From a virus: a stretch of 20,154 nucleotides of DNA. Below, in pieces: positions 6,501 to 13,961 of the stretch. The stretch is from IMG/VR virus record IMGVR_UViG_3300015261_000168, positions 1 to 20,154 of that record. The stretch is one strand, 5' to 3'. The number at the start of each line of letters is the position of its first letter. Position 1 is the first letter of the stretch. Position numbers and translations under genes: made by a program. Under the pieces are notes generated by a model, which was not told the DNA's origin, searched no databases, and was given only the letters and a program-made list of their open reading frames with translations.

Positions 6501-8334
6501 AAACCGTATTTTTGGTATGGGAGACAAAAAATACGGCGATACTGGGATCGATGGCATATTGTCCGGCACTGAATTTTCAGGAACGGAGTATGCCAAGTGG
6601 ACCCAAAAAGGCGGTTGGCTGAGAAGCAATAAGAAGGGAACTGACCTTGAAACGGTTGATGCCACGATGTCCGCAGCGTTCGTGGAAACCTACGCAGCCA
6701 TTCGTAACGTGTCCGCCTCCTTGGCCAATGTCTTCGGCATTGATACATCCAGCCTGGCAACCCGCACCCAGGCACTTCATATCAATTTAACCGGCCTCGC
6801 GACCGAGGCGGATCGCCTCGGTGCTGTCACGAAATTCTTTGAAGGGGTCGGTAATGCGATCGCAGTGGAGCTGTTGCCCAATATTGGCGAATTCAAGGTC
6901 GGTAACGAGGAACTCAGTACGACGCTACAACGTGTCGCCGGTAATTACTCCGGTATCGATGCAGCGCTTCAGTTGATCGGTCGTACGTCGCAAGATGCGT
7001 TCGGTGCTGTTGGCGTGGCAACGATTGGAGCAAGGGAAAATCTGGTCAAGCTGGCCGGTAGTTTGGATGCTTTCACCAGCGGTACAAGCTTCTTTGCGGA
7101 AAATTTCCTAACTGAGGCTGAGCAGATGGCCCCATTGCTGTCGACCGTAGCGGACACCTTGGATAAGTTGGGCTTAGCAGGCGTCAAGACGGTTGACCAG
7201 TACAAGGGGGTTGTGCTGGGCCTAAATTTGGCCAGTACTGCTGATCAAGAACTATATATCAAACTTTTGGCACTGGCGCCTGCGTTCAAAACGGCTAGCG
7301 AATACAGTAACCAGTTAGCTGCTGCAACGGGCAATTTCTCCGCTGTAAGCAAGACGGCCAGCGACATCGCCAGCGAGCGCAGGGATATGCAGCAGCAGTT
7401 GAACCAGCTGACGCAAAGCGAAGCGCAGCTGCTGGCCTCCCAGCGCGCTGGCATCGCGGAAGGCAATCGCGGGCTGTTCGACCAGATCCAGGCCGTCAAG
7501 GCGGTGACCAGCGCGAAGGATGCGCTGGCCAAAGCCTACGAGACGGAATCGGCGGCGGCCAAGTCGGCGCTGGAGAAATCGAAATCGTGGGTGACGACCT
7601 TGAACGGGCTCAATTCCAGCATGGCGCTGGGCGCCCAATCGACGCTGACGCCGGAGCAGAAGTACGCCGAGGCGCGGGCGCAGTTCGAGAAGACACTGGC
7701 GGCCGCAAATGCCGGCGACGCGACGGCGCAATCGGGCTTGTCTGCCGCCGAGCAGGCGTTTTTGACGGCATCGCAAGTGGTCAATGCGTCCGACGCCCGC
7801 TATGCGGCCGATTATGCCCGCGTGGTCGAAGCGAACAAGGAAGCGTTGAAATGGGCAGCGGCGCAGGTCGACGTGCAGCAGGCCAGCCTCGATGCACTCA
7901 ATGCCCAGGTATCGGGCTTGATCACCATTAACGACAGCGTGCTGACGGTGGCGCAGGCCATCGCCGGCCTGCGGGCAGCAATGGGCGGTGCGGCGGACCT
8001 GGGAGTGAAGTTCAGCAATCCCCCCGTGGTCGCGGCACTGGCCGCGATGACTTCCCCCGTTACGGCGGCCGTCTTCGACCCCGTACGCTATTCCTCGGCC
8101 GCGAACGTGGGTTCCGAGGTTCTTGTCGCAGAAATCCGCGGCCTGCGCGAGGACAACCAGGCCATGCGCGTGGAGCTGGAAGGCTTGCGTGCCGATCAGC
8201 GGGCGCAAACGGGCGCCACCATCCAGGCCACCTTTGAATCGAACGCCAACGCTGCCAGGACGGTGGTCGATGGCGTGGACAAATCGTCCAGGGCATCTGC
8301 CTGGGCCACTGCAGTGAAAGGAGAATACGCATGA
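3517..8334 (+). CDS. Tail tape measure protein
   Basis: At 1605 residues this is by far the longest gene, as expected for the protein whose length sets tail length. Residues about 65-250 fit the phage tape measure N-terminal domain: MSDAYTKFTAQLRMATGT, then a helix-rich stretch with SAEESATAIEALSDSFVNG and SREFNAINQSAPEVMAALA, ending near NNVLEFTGQ. A hydrophobic segment lies at about 392-420. Residues about 765-815 (WNSIDSAAHGAFVSIFDAGK and following) resemble the lambda-type tape measure C-terminal region. A Gly/Ala-rich hydrophobic stretch at about 925-1001 could insert into the host membrane. The C-terminal 350 residues are mostly coiled coil. At about 1.5 angstroms per helical residue, a tail near 240 nm is expected. 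GC content drops in the middle third, suggesting mosaic origin. The start has a weak ribosome site. Confidence 0.93.
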   Translation: MTVDIATLLIQVDTLEVRIAANNLVHMQQACTRAAEETSALEKVTEKYTKALSSLGIANDIGQIVKMSDAYTKFTAQLRMATGTTQEYGEAYDNVKRIAATGQTELAATAGMYTKITDATEKLGINQAQVANITEALNLGVRISGASAEESATAIEALSDSFVNGAMSSREFNAINQSAPEVMAALAAGMGVPEEALAALAATGKISADVMAIALPNALGDLRKESKKFDTIGGAFTVFSNNVLEFTGQMVESTGAVSVLTGGLNFLSNNLTLVVGLLETLTAVKFVNWASTAVKGIYAKVTANRAMHASTLAVASADVAATGAASTLAAARVAELQATIRTSQADVALALTTNGLIPAQARAAIAAEAHAAALMAQMAAMRAASVAGGVLRGALAFLGGPIGLIVTALGIGATAWGMWGKSSSDASRLASEESEQSMSRIISNLEKQNVKIREQIVLARKESPQLANVESPAAQEAAAVLSRLNALRSRSTPLSNVDQVMVANLSGMYKQLTGVMKENLSVKAELDVVTQKRSTSEWMSEYATTAEKMAARLALVGKSYKDGVIPPDLYKRIQESFGVQDDGGKRVASALDESTKAANGFIESLRNETAQVGLSVDQMRMMTAARAAAKAPNAELRMEIMATALANDIALKSWENLEDARKSSEAETQKLTDERNTSYAAVVAELAANKEAITTYGLSKVQIQALTLARDEERLSQRETLKLSKEELTHLERMIGGRKANVAALNDLHAREKETKDAEERLEEQKKLWNSIDSAAHGAFVSIFDAGKSAFDGLRSTLKNGLLDMLYQMTVKKWVLNVGASISAASATGMASADGLGIASGTIDGGIGGIASLMQSAKTAYTIATAGFATLTTGMGTSVVSMGTLFGSTAIEAFGAGLGSTGLVGTADAAGLYAASGGLGSASAVTAGAYAGAAITAAAGIAAGILGGKMISGQYGSGSTVMVGTGAGAVAGAIIAGPIGAAIGGALGGVVGGIGNRIFGMGDKKYGDTGIDGILSGTEFSGTEYAKWTQKGGWLRSNKKGTDLETVDATMSAAFVETYAAIRNVSASLANVFGIDTSSLATRTQALHINLTGLATEADRLGAVTKFFEGVGNAIAVELLPNIGEFKVGNEELSTTLQRVAGNYSGIDAALQLIGRTSQDAFGAVGVATIGARENLVKLAGSLDAFTSGTSFFAENFLTEAEQMAPLLSTVADTLDKLGLAGVKTVDQYKGVVLGLNLASTADQELYIKLLALAPAFKTASEYSNQLAAATGNFSAVSKTASDIASERRDMQQQLNQLTQSEAQLLASQRAGIAEGNRGLFDQIQAVKAVTSAKDALAKAYETESAAAKSALEKSKSWVTTLNGLNSSMALGAQSTLTPEQKYAEARAQFEKTLAAANAGDATAQSGLSAAEQAFLTASQVVNASDARYAADYARVVEANKEALKWAAAQVDVQQASLDALNAQVSGLITINDSVLTVAQAIAGLRAAMGGAADLGVKFSNPPVVAALAAMTSPVTAAVFDPVRYSSAANVGSEVLVAEIRGLREDNQAMRVELEGLRADQRAQTGATIQATFESNANAARTVVDGVDKSSRASAWATAVKGEYA

Positions 8335-9800
8335 CCGATGCGCAATTTCAGAAATGGCTGCAAAGCTCGTCGGCCATCCGCATGGTGCTGATCGAGGCGC
8401 AGGTGAATGTGGCCGGCAGCGAGGTGACGCGGTATATCGCTTCGCGGCCCTACGTGACCGGCCCACAGGAGGTGCCGGCAAATACCGCGTACCTGCCGCT
8501 GGCCAAGGGCGGCCTGGCCTTCACGGAACAGGTCAGCCTGTCCGGCGAGGCGGGGCTGTCGGGCGGCGATATCGAACTCGATAACGCCGACGGCGCGCTC
8601 GATGGCTGGCTGGACGACGTCTGGATGAACCGGCCGATCAAGGCCTGGGCCGGCGATCCCTCCTGGCCGCGGGCCGACTTCCAGCTGGTCTTCGACGGCA
8701 TCATCGCCGACGTGGCCAGTGCGGGGCGCGAGTCGGTCAACCTGGTGCTGCGCGACAAGCTGCAGCGCCTGAATACGCCGATCTCCGAAGCCAAGCTGGG
8801 TGGCGCCACGCCGAACAAGGACGCCATCCTGCCGGTGCCGTTCGGCGAATGCCACAACGTGGCGCCCTTGCTGACCGATCCGGCGACCCTGGAATACGGT
8901 TTTCTCGGCGCGGTGGAATCGACGTTCGAGGTGCGCACGAACGGCAAGCCGATCGCCGTGGCCTTGAATGACCAGGCGGGCCGCTTCAACCTGACGACCG
9001 ATCCGTTTTCCACCACGATCACGGCCAGCGTGCAGGGCGACAAGGGCGGCGGCTATGCGCCGCGCATCGCTTCGCTGGTGCAGCGCATCGCCACGGCCTA
9101 CGGCAAGGCGGCCGACCGTTTTACGCTGGCTGATCTGGACCTTGCCAACCTGGCTGCCTTCGATGCGGCCCACCCGCAGCCGGTGGGGCTGTATGTTGCG
9201 GACCGCACGAACCAGGCGCAGGCCATCCAGCAGCTGGCGGCCAGCGTGGGCGCCCAGGCGGTCATGTCGCGTACCGGCCAGCTGCGCCTGGTGCAGATCG
9301 CGCTGCCGGCCGCCGGCGTGCCGGTGGCGATCGGACCGGAACAGATGCGCGAGCGTTCGCTGCGTCCCGCGCAGCGCCTGCCCGTGACGGCGGCCGTGAA
9401 GATCGGCTTCGACCGCAACTACACGCTGCAGGCGGGCCTGACGACCAGCATTCCGCCCGCGCATGCGGATTTGTACGCCACCGAATGGCTGACCGAAACC
9501 GTGGTCGACGAGGCGGTGCGCGCGCGTTACCGCCTGTCCGACGACCCGGTGCAGATCGATACCTGCCTCAAGACGCGGGCCGATGCCCGCGCGGAAGCGC
9601 AGCGGCGCCTGGCCTTGAGCAAGGTGCCGCGCACCATTTACGAATTCGATGGAGAACCCGAAATGATGATGCTGGAATTGGGACAGCCCGTAACCCTGCG
9701 CGCCGAGCGCTTTGGTTTGCACGATGGCGTGCCGGGCGTGGTGGTGATGCTGTCGCGCTTCTGGCTGACGGGCAGAGTGACGGTGGGGGTGCTGGCATGA
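8331..9800 (+). CDS. Tail tip or baseplate hub protein
   Basis: A 489-residue soluble, beta-rich protein whose ATG overlaps the tape measure stop as ATGA, behind a strong AAAGGAG. It is the only large gene between tape measure and fibre genes, so it must do most of the distal-tail and hub work. The sequence has an early segment with FTEQVSLSGEAGLSGGDIEL and DGIIADVASAGRESVNLVLRD that suits an OB-fold or hub-like start, and the middle has MSRTGQLRLVQIALP. The C-terminal part, with RADARAEAQRRLALSKVP and LELGQPVTLRAERFGL, matches the style of phage hub proteins in which a helix precedes a final beta domain. A specific family was not recognised. Tail-tip placement is strong from position; the hub role is inference. 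Confidence 0.65.
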   Translation: MTDAQFQKWLQSSSAIRMVLIEAQVNVAGSEVTRYIASRPYVTGPQEVPANTAYLPLAKGGLAFTEQVSLSGEAGLSGGDIELDNADGALDGWLDDVWMNRPIKAWAGDPSWPRADFQLVFDGIIADVASAGRESVNLVLRDKLQRLNTPISEAKLGGATPNKDAILPVPFGECHNVAPLLTDPATLEYGFLGAVESTFEVRTNGKPIAVALNDQAGRFNLTTDPFSTTITASVQGDKGGGYAPRIASLVQRIATAYGKAADRFTLADLDLANLAAFDAAHPQPVGLYVADRTNQAQAIQQLAASVGAQAVMSRTGQLRLVQIALPAAGVPVAIGPEQMRERSLRPAQRLPVTAAVKIGFDRNYTLQAGLTTSIPPAHADLYATEWLTETVVDEAVRARYRLSDDPVQIDTCLKTRADARAEAQRRLALSKVPRTIYEFDGEPEMMMLELGQPVTLRAERFGLHDGVPGVVVMLSRFWLTGRVTVGVLA

Positions 9801-11413
9801 GCGCGATTGTGGGGGAACGCGATACGCTGCTGCAGGCGACGGCGGAGCGCTTCAGTACCGCTGCCGACGGCAAGGCGATCCTGATGGCCGCCAGCACGCC
9901 CGTCTTTCGCGTCAATAGCGCGGGCGAGGGTGCGCCTGATTCGATCGCCATCACCGCCAAACCGGTCAATGTGGTGGGCGATATCGTGTTTTCGGTATCG
10001 TCCGGCACGACCTTGCGGGTAAACGGTAACGTCGCCACGGTCGATTTTGCCAGCATGACGACCGACACGGCCCTGGTGCAGGCGCGCATCCGTGAGTTTG
10101 GCGTCGATTACATCGCAAATTACATGGTCAGCAAGGTCTTCGACGGCGCCGCCGGCGAGACGGGCCTGGCTGGCCTGAACACGGGCCAGGCTTTCGCCTA
10201 CAAGCGTGCGGCCGCCGCGCCAACCGATTCGCCGGGCGACGTGATTTTCACTTTTTCCACGGCGGCCGTCACGACGCCGGCCGGCAATGACCTGGCCAAT
10301 GGCTGGTCGAAGAATATCCCGGCCGGCACGGCCCCGCTGTACGTGCGCGTGGCGTCGGCCAGCTCGCGCAATGCCACGGACAATATCGCCGCCAACGAAT
10401 GGTCGGCGGCGGTGCAGCTGGCCAAGGACGGCACCGACGGCTTGAATGTGGCGCCCGTGCGCATCTACCAGCGCGGCGCGACCAGTATTGCGCCCGCGCT
10501 GCCCTCGGCCGCCTGCACCTTTACGTTTGCCACGGGTGCGCTGACGGGCTTGAACAACGGCTGGTCGGCGCAGGTGCCGGCGGCGGGCGGCGCCTATCTG
10601 TTTACATCCGGCGCCACGGCCGCGTCACGCACGCAGACCGACGATATCGCCCCAGGCGAGTGGGCGGCCGCTGTGCGCCTGGCCGCCGACGGCGCCACCG
10701 GCCAGCGCGGCACCGTCACGGTGACGGCGCCCGGCTATTCGACCTGGTCGGATGCATCGGCCGTGTATGAACTGGGCCGCGCAGGCTATGGCGCGCCGGT
10801 CAACCGCGACGTGGTCACGCTGTACGACGCGACGCATGCGGTGACGAAGTTCTTTGTGGACAATACCTGGCTGGATCTGGGGACCGTGTTGAATGGCAAT
10901 CTGCTGGTGGATGGCACGGTGGCTGCCAAGGCCTTGAGCGTCGCCAACCTGGAGGCTGTCAATACGAAGACGGGCAAGTTGCTCGTGACCGGTACTATCA
11001 GTGACGCTGCTGGAAACTGGTCCGTCAATGCGGCGGGGCAGGCCGTGATGAAGGCGGTCACGATCTATGGGGCAAATGACAGCGTGATTCTTGCCGCTGG
11101 CGCCAGCGGCATCGACTACAGCAAGGTAATTGGTGCCAAGCCACCGGCGAATGCGACGGCGGGTGCAACTTTTGGCGTCAATATCGGCGGGCAGATGAGT
11201 CAATCCACCATCGGCACGTACATCCAGGGTGCAGCCATCGATCTGGCGCTGATCAATACCGCCAGCATCAAATCCTTGTCCGCCATGTCGGCTGTCATCG
11301 GTACCTTGCGTGACGCCACCTGGGGGGCTCGCACGGAAATCTGGGACAACGTCATTAAAGTGTATGACAGCAACAACATGTTGCGCGTACAGATAGGAGA
11401 CCTGACACGATGA
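9797..11413 (+). CDS. Central tail fibre or tip attachment protein with duplicated domain
   Basis: A 538-residue protein starting at the ATG of an ATGA overlap with the hub gene; the frame is open upstream but that part lies inside the previous gene. Residues about 132-215 and 221-302 are two copies of one domain: each runs from a Y-x-R or Y-Q-R strand through FTF, an NGWS turn, and NEWSAAVQLAKDG or GEWAAAVRLAADG at the end. Such tandem modules are common in phage tip proteins. After residue 370 comes NGNLLVDGTVAAKALSVANL, typical of the C-terminal region of lambda J-like proteins where the central fibre begins. The end of the protein is Ala/Ser/Thr-rich and probably trimeric fibre. It likely links the hub to the receptor-binding proteins encoded next. 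Confidence 0.7.
   Translation: MSAIVGERDTLLQATAERFSTAADGKAILMAASTPVFRVNSAGEGAPDSIAITAKPVNVVGDIVFSVSSGTTLRVNGNVATVDFASMTTDTALVQARIREFGVDYIANYMVSKVFDGAAGETGLAGLNTGQAFAYKRAAAAPTDSPGDVIFTFSTAAVTTPAGNDLANGWSKNIPAGTAPLYVRVASASSRNATDNIAANEWSAAVQLAKDGTDGLNVAPVRIYQRGATSIAPALPSAACTFTFATGALTGLNNGWSAQVPAAGGAYLFTSGATAASRTQTDDIAPGEWAAAVRLAADGATGQRGTVTVTAPGYSTWSDASAVYELGRAGYGAPVNRDVVTLYDATHAVTKFFVDNTWLDLGTVLNGNLLVDGTVAAKALSVANLEAVNTKTGKLLVTGTISDAAGNWSVNAAGQAVMKAVTIYGANDSVILAAGASGIDYSKVIGAKPPANATAGATFGVNIGGQMSQSTIGTYIQGAAIDLALINTASIKSLSAMSAVIGTLRDATWGARTEIWDNVIKVYDSNNMLRVQIGDLTR
10190..10441 (+). repeat. Intragenic domain repeat, copy 1
   Basis: Encodes residues about 132-215 of the central fibre protein. 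Paired with copy 2 at 10457-10702 through shared FTF, NGWS, D-x-IA-x-x-EW-x-AAV and DG marks. The two copies differ enough in DNA that they are an old duplication rather than a recent one. Confidence 0.7.
10457..10702 (+). repeat. Intragenic domain repeat, copy 2
   Basis: Encodes residues about 221-302 of the central fibre protein and matches copy 1 in motif order and length. It has more Gly and Ala in the middle part. The pair may extend the tip or bind carbohydrate; no binding residues can be named. Confidence 0.7.
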
Positions 11414-11694
11414 GCATTGGTATTACGACCTATAAAGCCAATGGCACGCCCATGATTACCCCCGACGGTGCTGGCGGCATCTATGTGGAAACGTGGCGAC
11501 AAGGCCCCGAGCAACCTGCGGTGCGCGTGTATTCCGGATTGCGTGGCATGTCCTTGCGAGTGTTTCAAGTAATGGGAGGTGTATTTGCCTGGGTGGTCGG
11601 CCAGGATGGCCATGGCAACCCCACGATTACCTTCTCGTTTGAATACAAGGACGCCTATGGCGGCGATCTGATCTTGTTGGTATTCGCATCATGA
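11410..11694 (+). CDS. Small tail tip accessory protein
   Basis: A 94-residue protein coupled by ATGA to the central fibre gene. It starts MSIGITTYKANGTPMI, a pattern seen at the start of many phage tail proteins of the form G-I-x-x-x-x-x-x-G-x-x-x-I. It is beta-rich and ends in a hydrophobic strand (GGDLILLVFAS). The following gene starts with a similar pattern and is also ATGA-coupled, so the two may be related minor tip components. No enzymatic motif or membrane segment is seen. Function unknown; the tail role is inferred from position. Confidence 0.6.
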   Translation: MSIGITTYKANGTPMITPDGAGGIYVETWRQGPEQPAVRVYSGLRGMSLRVFQVMGGVFAWVVGQDGHGNPTITFSFEYKDAYGGDLILLVFAS

Positions 11695-12482
11695 CGAACG
11701 GCATACTGTTTAATACGGAAAAGGGAAGCCGGGTCATCGATGAAGAATTCATGGTCCCGGAGTTTATTGGCAAGGTTGCCTTGAATCCCGCGCCGCATAT
11801 TTCCGGCCTGTTTACCAGCGGGAATGTCGGCGCAAAACCTTACTATACCAATTCCCATCAAGTCATCTCGATGCCCGATTCGGGCGGCCGCGCCGTCATG
11901 ACGTTCTGGCGTTATCCGGATGCCAATGGGGAGGATCTCTGGTTTTATCCCACCTTGTCGGTGGACACACCAGGCAACGGCAGCATGCCTGGCATGAATA
12001 TCTACCGGCGCAGCGCAAGCGTGCTGCCGACCTTGCCAATTGGCTATTGCTTTGCCATCGGACGTGCCATTGCCTCGCCCAATACCTTTGGCATGCGTTC
12101 GTGGGATGCCGCGGGAAAGCTGATATTCGATAGCGGCAATTTGTCTCTGAAGATAGAGTCATTCTTGTCCATATCCTTTGGCTATCAAGTAAGCGATTAC
12201 GTTATTCCCGCCGTATCCAATGCCGCTATTTTGCTGCCTGATACCTACCAACTCAGCGATGTGTCGGTGGGCGATGCGCCGGGATATCCCGGCTCGGGCA
12301 ATTCCCAGTTTTACGAGAACCGGGGCGGGGTGCGCAGAAATGGGGCGACTTTTTCTACCGGCATGGTCAATGTGGCTGCCTACTATTTCAAGGGCGCCGA
12401 ATATGACCGGGATAGCAGCTCGCATTCGGGAAATGCTTCAGATCTGAGCATGCCCATCATTAATGCATCTCTTTACGACTAG
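11691..12482 (+). CDS. Minor tail or tip-associated protein of unknown function
   Basis: A 263-residue beta-rich protein, coupled by ATGA to the gene before it. The N-terminal MTNGILFNTEKGSRVIDEEF resembles a widespread phage tail pattern: short beta strand, G-x-x-x-I, then an acidic patch. It shares this pattern with the 94-residue neighbour. Aromatic residues (FWRYPD, LWFYP, YYFKG) are spread over the surface-like loops, which would suit sugar or surface binding, though that is a guess. No Cys-rich, membrane or catalytic motif is seen. GC content is a little lower than in the hub gene. Its place before the fibre cassettes suggests a role at the tip. Confidence 0.55.
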   Translation: MTNGILFNTEKGSRVIDEEFMVPEFIGKVALNPAPHISGLFTSGNVGAKPYYTNSHQVISMPDSGGRAVMTFWRYPDANGEDLWFYPTLSVDTPGNGSMPGMNIYRRSASVLPTLPIGYCFAIGRAIASPNTFGMRSWDAAGKLIFDSGNLSLKIESFLSISFGYQVSDYVIPAVSNAAILLPDTYQLSDVSVGDAPGYPGSGNSQFYENRGGVRRNGATFSTGMVNVAAYYFKGAEYDRDSSSHSGNASDLSMPIINASLYD

Positions 12483-12490
12483 GAAAACTG

Positions 12491-13138
12491 ATGATTCTCA
12501 AAAACTTCACCACGCCAAATGGCGTGGCGGTCGGCGTTCATATGCTCAAGCGAATCGAAATCAATGCGCCATTCGATACTGCGCAGCTTTCCGTGCATAG
12601 CTACGCCAGCGAAGTGGCTTATCTGGCCGGTTCCGGCCTGGCCTGGAACACCCCGCTGCAGATGCCATTATTGCAATTGCAAGGAGAGCTGGGCAGCATT
12701 GCCGAGCGGTGGCTGACCACTGACGCGGCCAGTCCGTTTGCCGGCGGCAGCATTGTCGCGGACCGCAGCGGCACGCTCGATACGGCCCGGACCCGCGCAT
12801 GGGCGCGCATCAAGCAGGCGCGCGCGCTTGCCGAGACTGCGGATTTCGCGTGGGACGGCGCCCTGTACCAAGCAGACAAGGACCGCATCACTGGCGCCAC
12901 GCAGCAGGCCCTGCTGGCGCAAGCTTCCGGCCAGCCGTACGGCATCGACTGGACCTTGTCGGATAACACGCAGGTGACGCTCGATGCGGCCGGCATGGTC
13001 GCCGTGGGCGCCGCGCTGGGGGCGCACGTTGCCAAGGCGTTCGCTATTGCCCTTCAGTTGCGCAGGCAGATCGCTGCCGCCACTTCCCTCGACGCGCTTG
13101 AGGCCATCGTTTGGCCAGTGCAGGGTGCACATGAGTAA
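12491..13138 (+). CDS. DUF4376-type tail protein
   Basis: A 215-residue protein. Residues about 98-215 carry the pattern of the DUF4376 domain found in phage tail and fibre-associated proteins: an Arg/Ala-rich helix (RTRAWARIKQARALAETADF), then WDGALYQADKDRITGATQQA, a D-N-T-Q-V-T-L-D-A segment and a long C-terminal helix with LDALEAIVWP. The N-terminal 95 residues are divergent and may form the specific contact. In other phages such proteins sit beside fibre genes and may help fibre assembly or attachment. The stop overlaps the ATG of the next gene (TGAGTAA arrangement, ATG at 13131), so translation is probably coupled. There is only one copy, although the fibre cassette that follows exists twice. 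Confidence 0.7.
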   Translation: MILKNFTTPNGVAVGVHMLKRIEINAPFDTAQLSVHSYASEVAYLAGSGLAWNTPLQMPLLQLQGELGSIAERWLTTDAASPFAGGSIVADRSGTLDTARTRAWARIKQARALAETADFAWDGALYQADKDRITGATQQALLAQASGQPYGIDWTLSDNTQVTLDAAGMVAVGAALGAHVAKAFAIALQLRRQIAAATSLDALEAIVWPVQGAHE

Positions 13139-13961
13139 CTTGCGCATCATTTACGACAACGCCGCCGACCGCGCAGTGTTGTCGGCGTCGAGCCAGGCTG
13201 GCGGGCTTGGGCCTGCCAATTTGCAGCGCGAAGGAAAGTCTGCGGTGCTGCGTTCAATTGGCACGGTACAGAGCATCGTAGCAACGTGGCTGGCACCGGA
13301 AATTGTCGGCGGCGTGGCCCTGCCGTTTTGCAACCTGACCCCAGAGGCAAGCATCCGCGTGCGCGGCTACGTCGAGCCTGGCGACGCTGCGCCTGCATTC
13401 GATACCGGCGTCGTGCCGGCGTGCGAGTATGCGCGGCTGGGCATGTGGGATTGGGGCGCATTGCCGCTGGGCTTGAATGCCTACAGTTACGGCGGCGGTA
13501 CCTACGCCCGTTGCTGGTTCCAGATGCGCAGCATCAGGAAACTGGTGATCGACCTGGCCGATCCCGACAATCCTGCCGGCTACATCGAGGCTGCGCGCCT
13601 GGTGGCAGGGGCTTACTGGAGTCCGGAACAGAACGCTTCATACGGTGCCGGCATTGCGCCGGTCGATACCAGCAGCCAGTACCGCAATGGCGCCGGCGAA
13701 CAGAAGGTGGAGCGTGGCGTGATGTACCGCAAGCTGTCGCTCGCGCTCGATCACATGACACCGTTGGACCGTGCCGAACTGTGGCGCATCGTGCGCGGCA
13801 ACGGCCTGTCGCGTCCGCTTTTCATCAGTCTGTATCCGGATAGCGATGACGTCGAGCTGGAGCAGGCGCACCAGGTGTATGGACGCCTGGCTAACCTGGC
13901 CGCCATCACCACGCCATCTTTTCAGGCTTATGCCACCAACATTGAAATAGAGGAACTGTAA
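13131..13961 (+). CDS. Fibre adaptor-like protein, copy 1
   Basis: A 276-residue protein. The start at 13131 is chosen because the paralogue at 16138 begins with the same MSNLRII; the frame is open upstream, but inside the previous gene. Residues 1-100 resemble a galactose-binding-like beta sandwich (SQAGGLGPANLQ, then TWLAPEIVGGVALPFCNL and SIRVRGYVEPG). The middle has YIEAARLVAGAYWSPEQN, an R-L-x-x-G-x-Y-W-S-P motif shared with the paralogue, and the last 90 residues form a second domain with LDHMTPLDRAELWRIVRG. No enzymatic residues can be named. The gene ends TAATG with the fibre gene, so the pair is one translational unit. It may connect the fibre to the tail or bind host sugars; the role is inferred. 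Confidence 0.6.
   Translation: MSNLRIIYDNAADRAVLSASSQAGGLGPANLQREGKSAVLRSIGTVQSIVATWLAPEIVGGVALPFCNLTPEASIRVRGYVEPGDAAPAFDTGVVPACEYARLGMWDWGALPLGLNAYSYGGGTYARCWFQMRSIRKLVIDLADPDNPAGYIEAARLVAGAYWSPEQNASYGAGIAPVDTSSQYRNGAGEQKVERGVMYRKLSLALDHMTPLDRAELWRIVRGNGLSRPLFISLYPDSDDVELEQAHQVYGRLANLAAITTPSFQAYATNIEIEEL

Noticed and set aside
8196-9722. 508-codon minus-strand frame opposite the hub gene
   Set aside because: It is antisense to a gene supported by ATGA coupling and a strong ribosome site; its translation is rich in Arg, His and Gln, typical of the shadow of a GC-rich gene.
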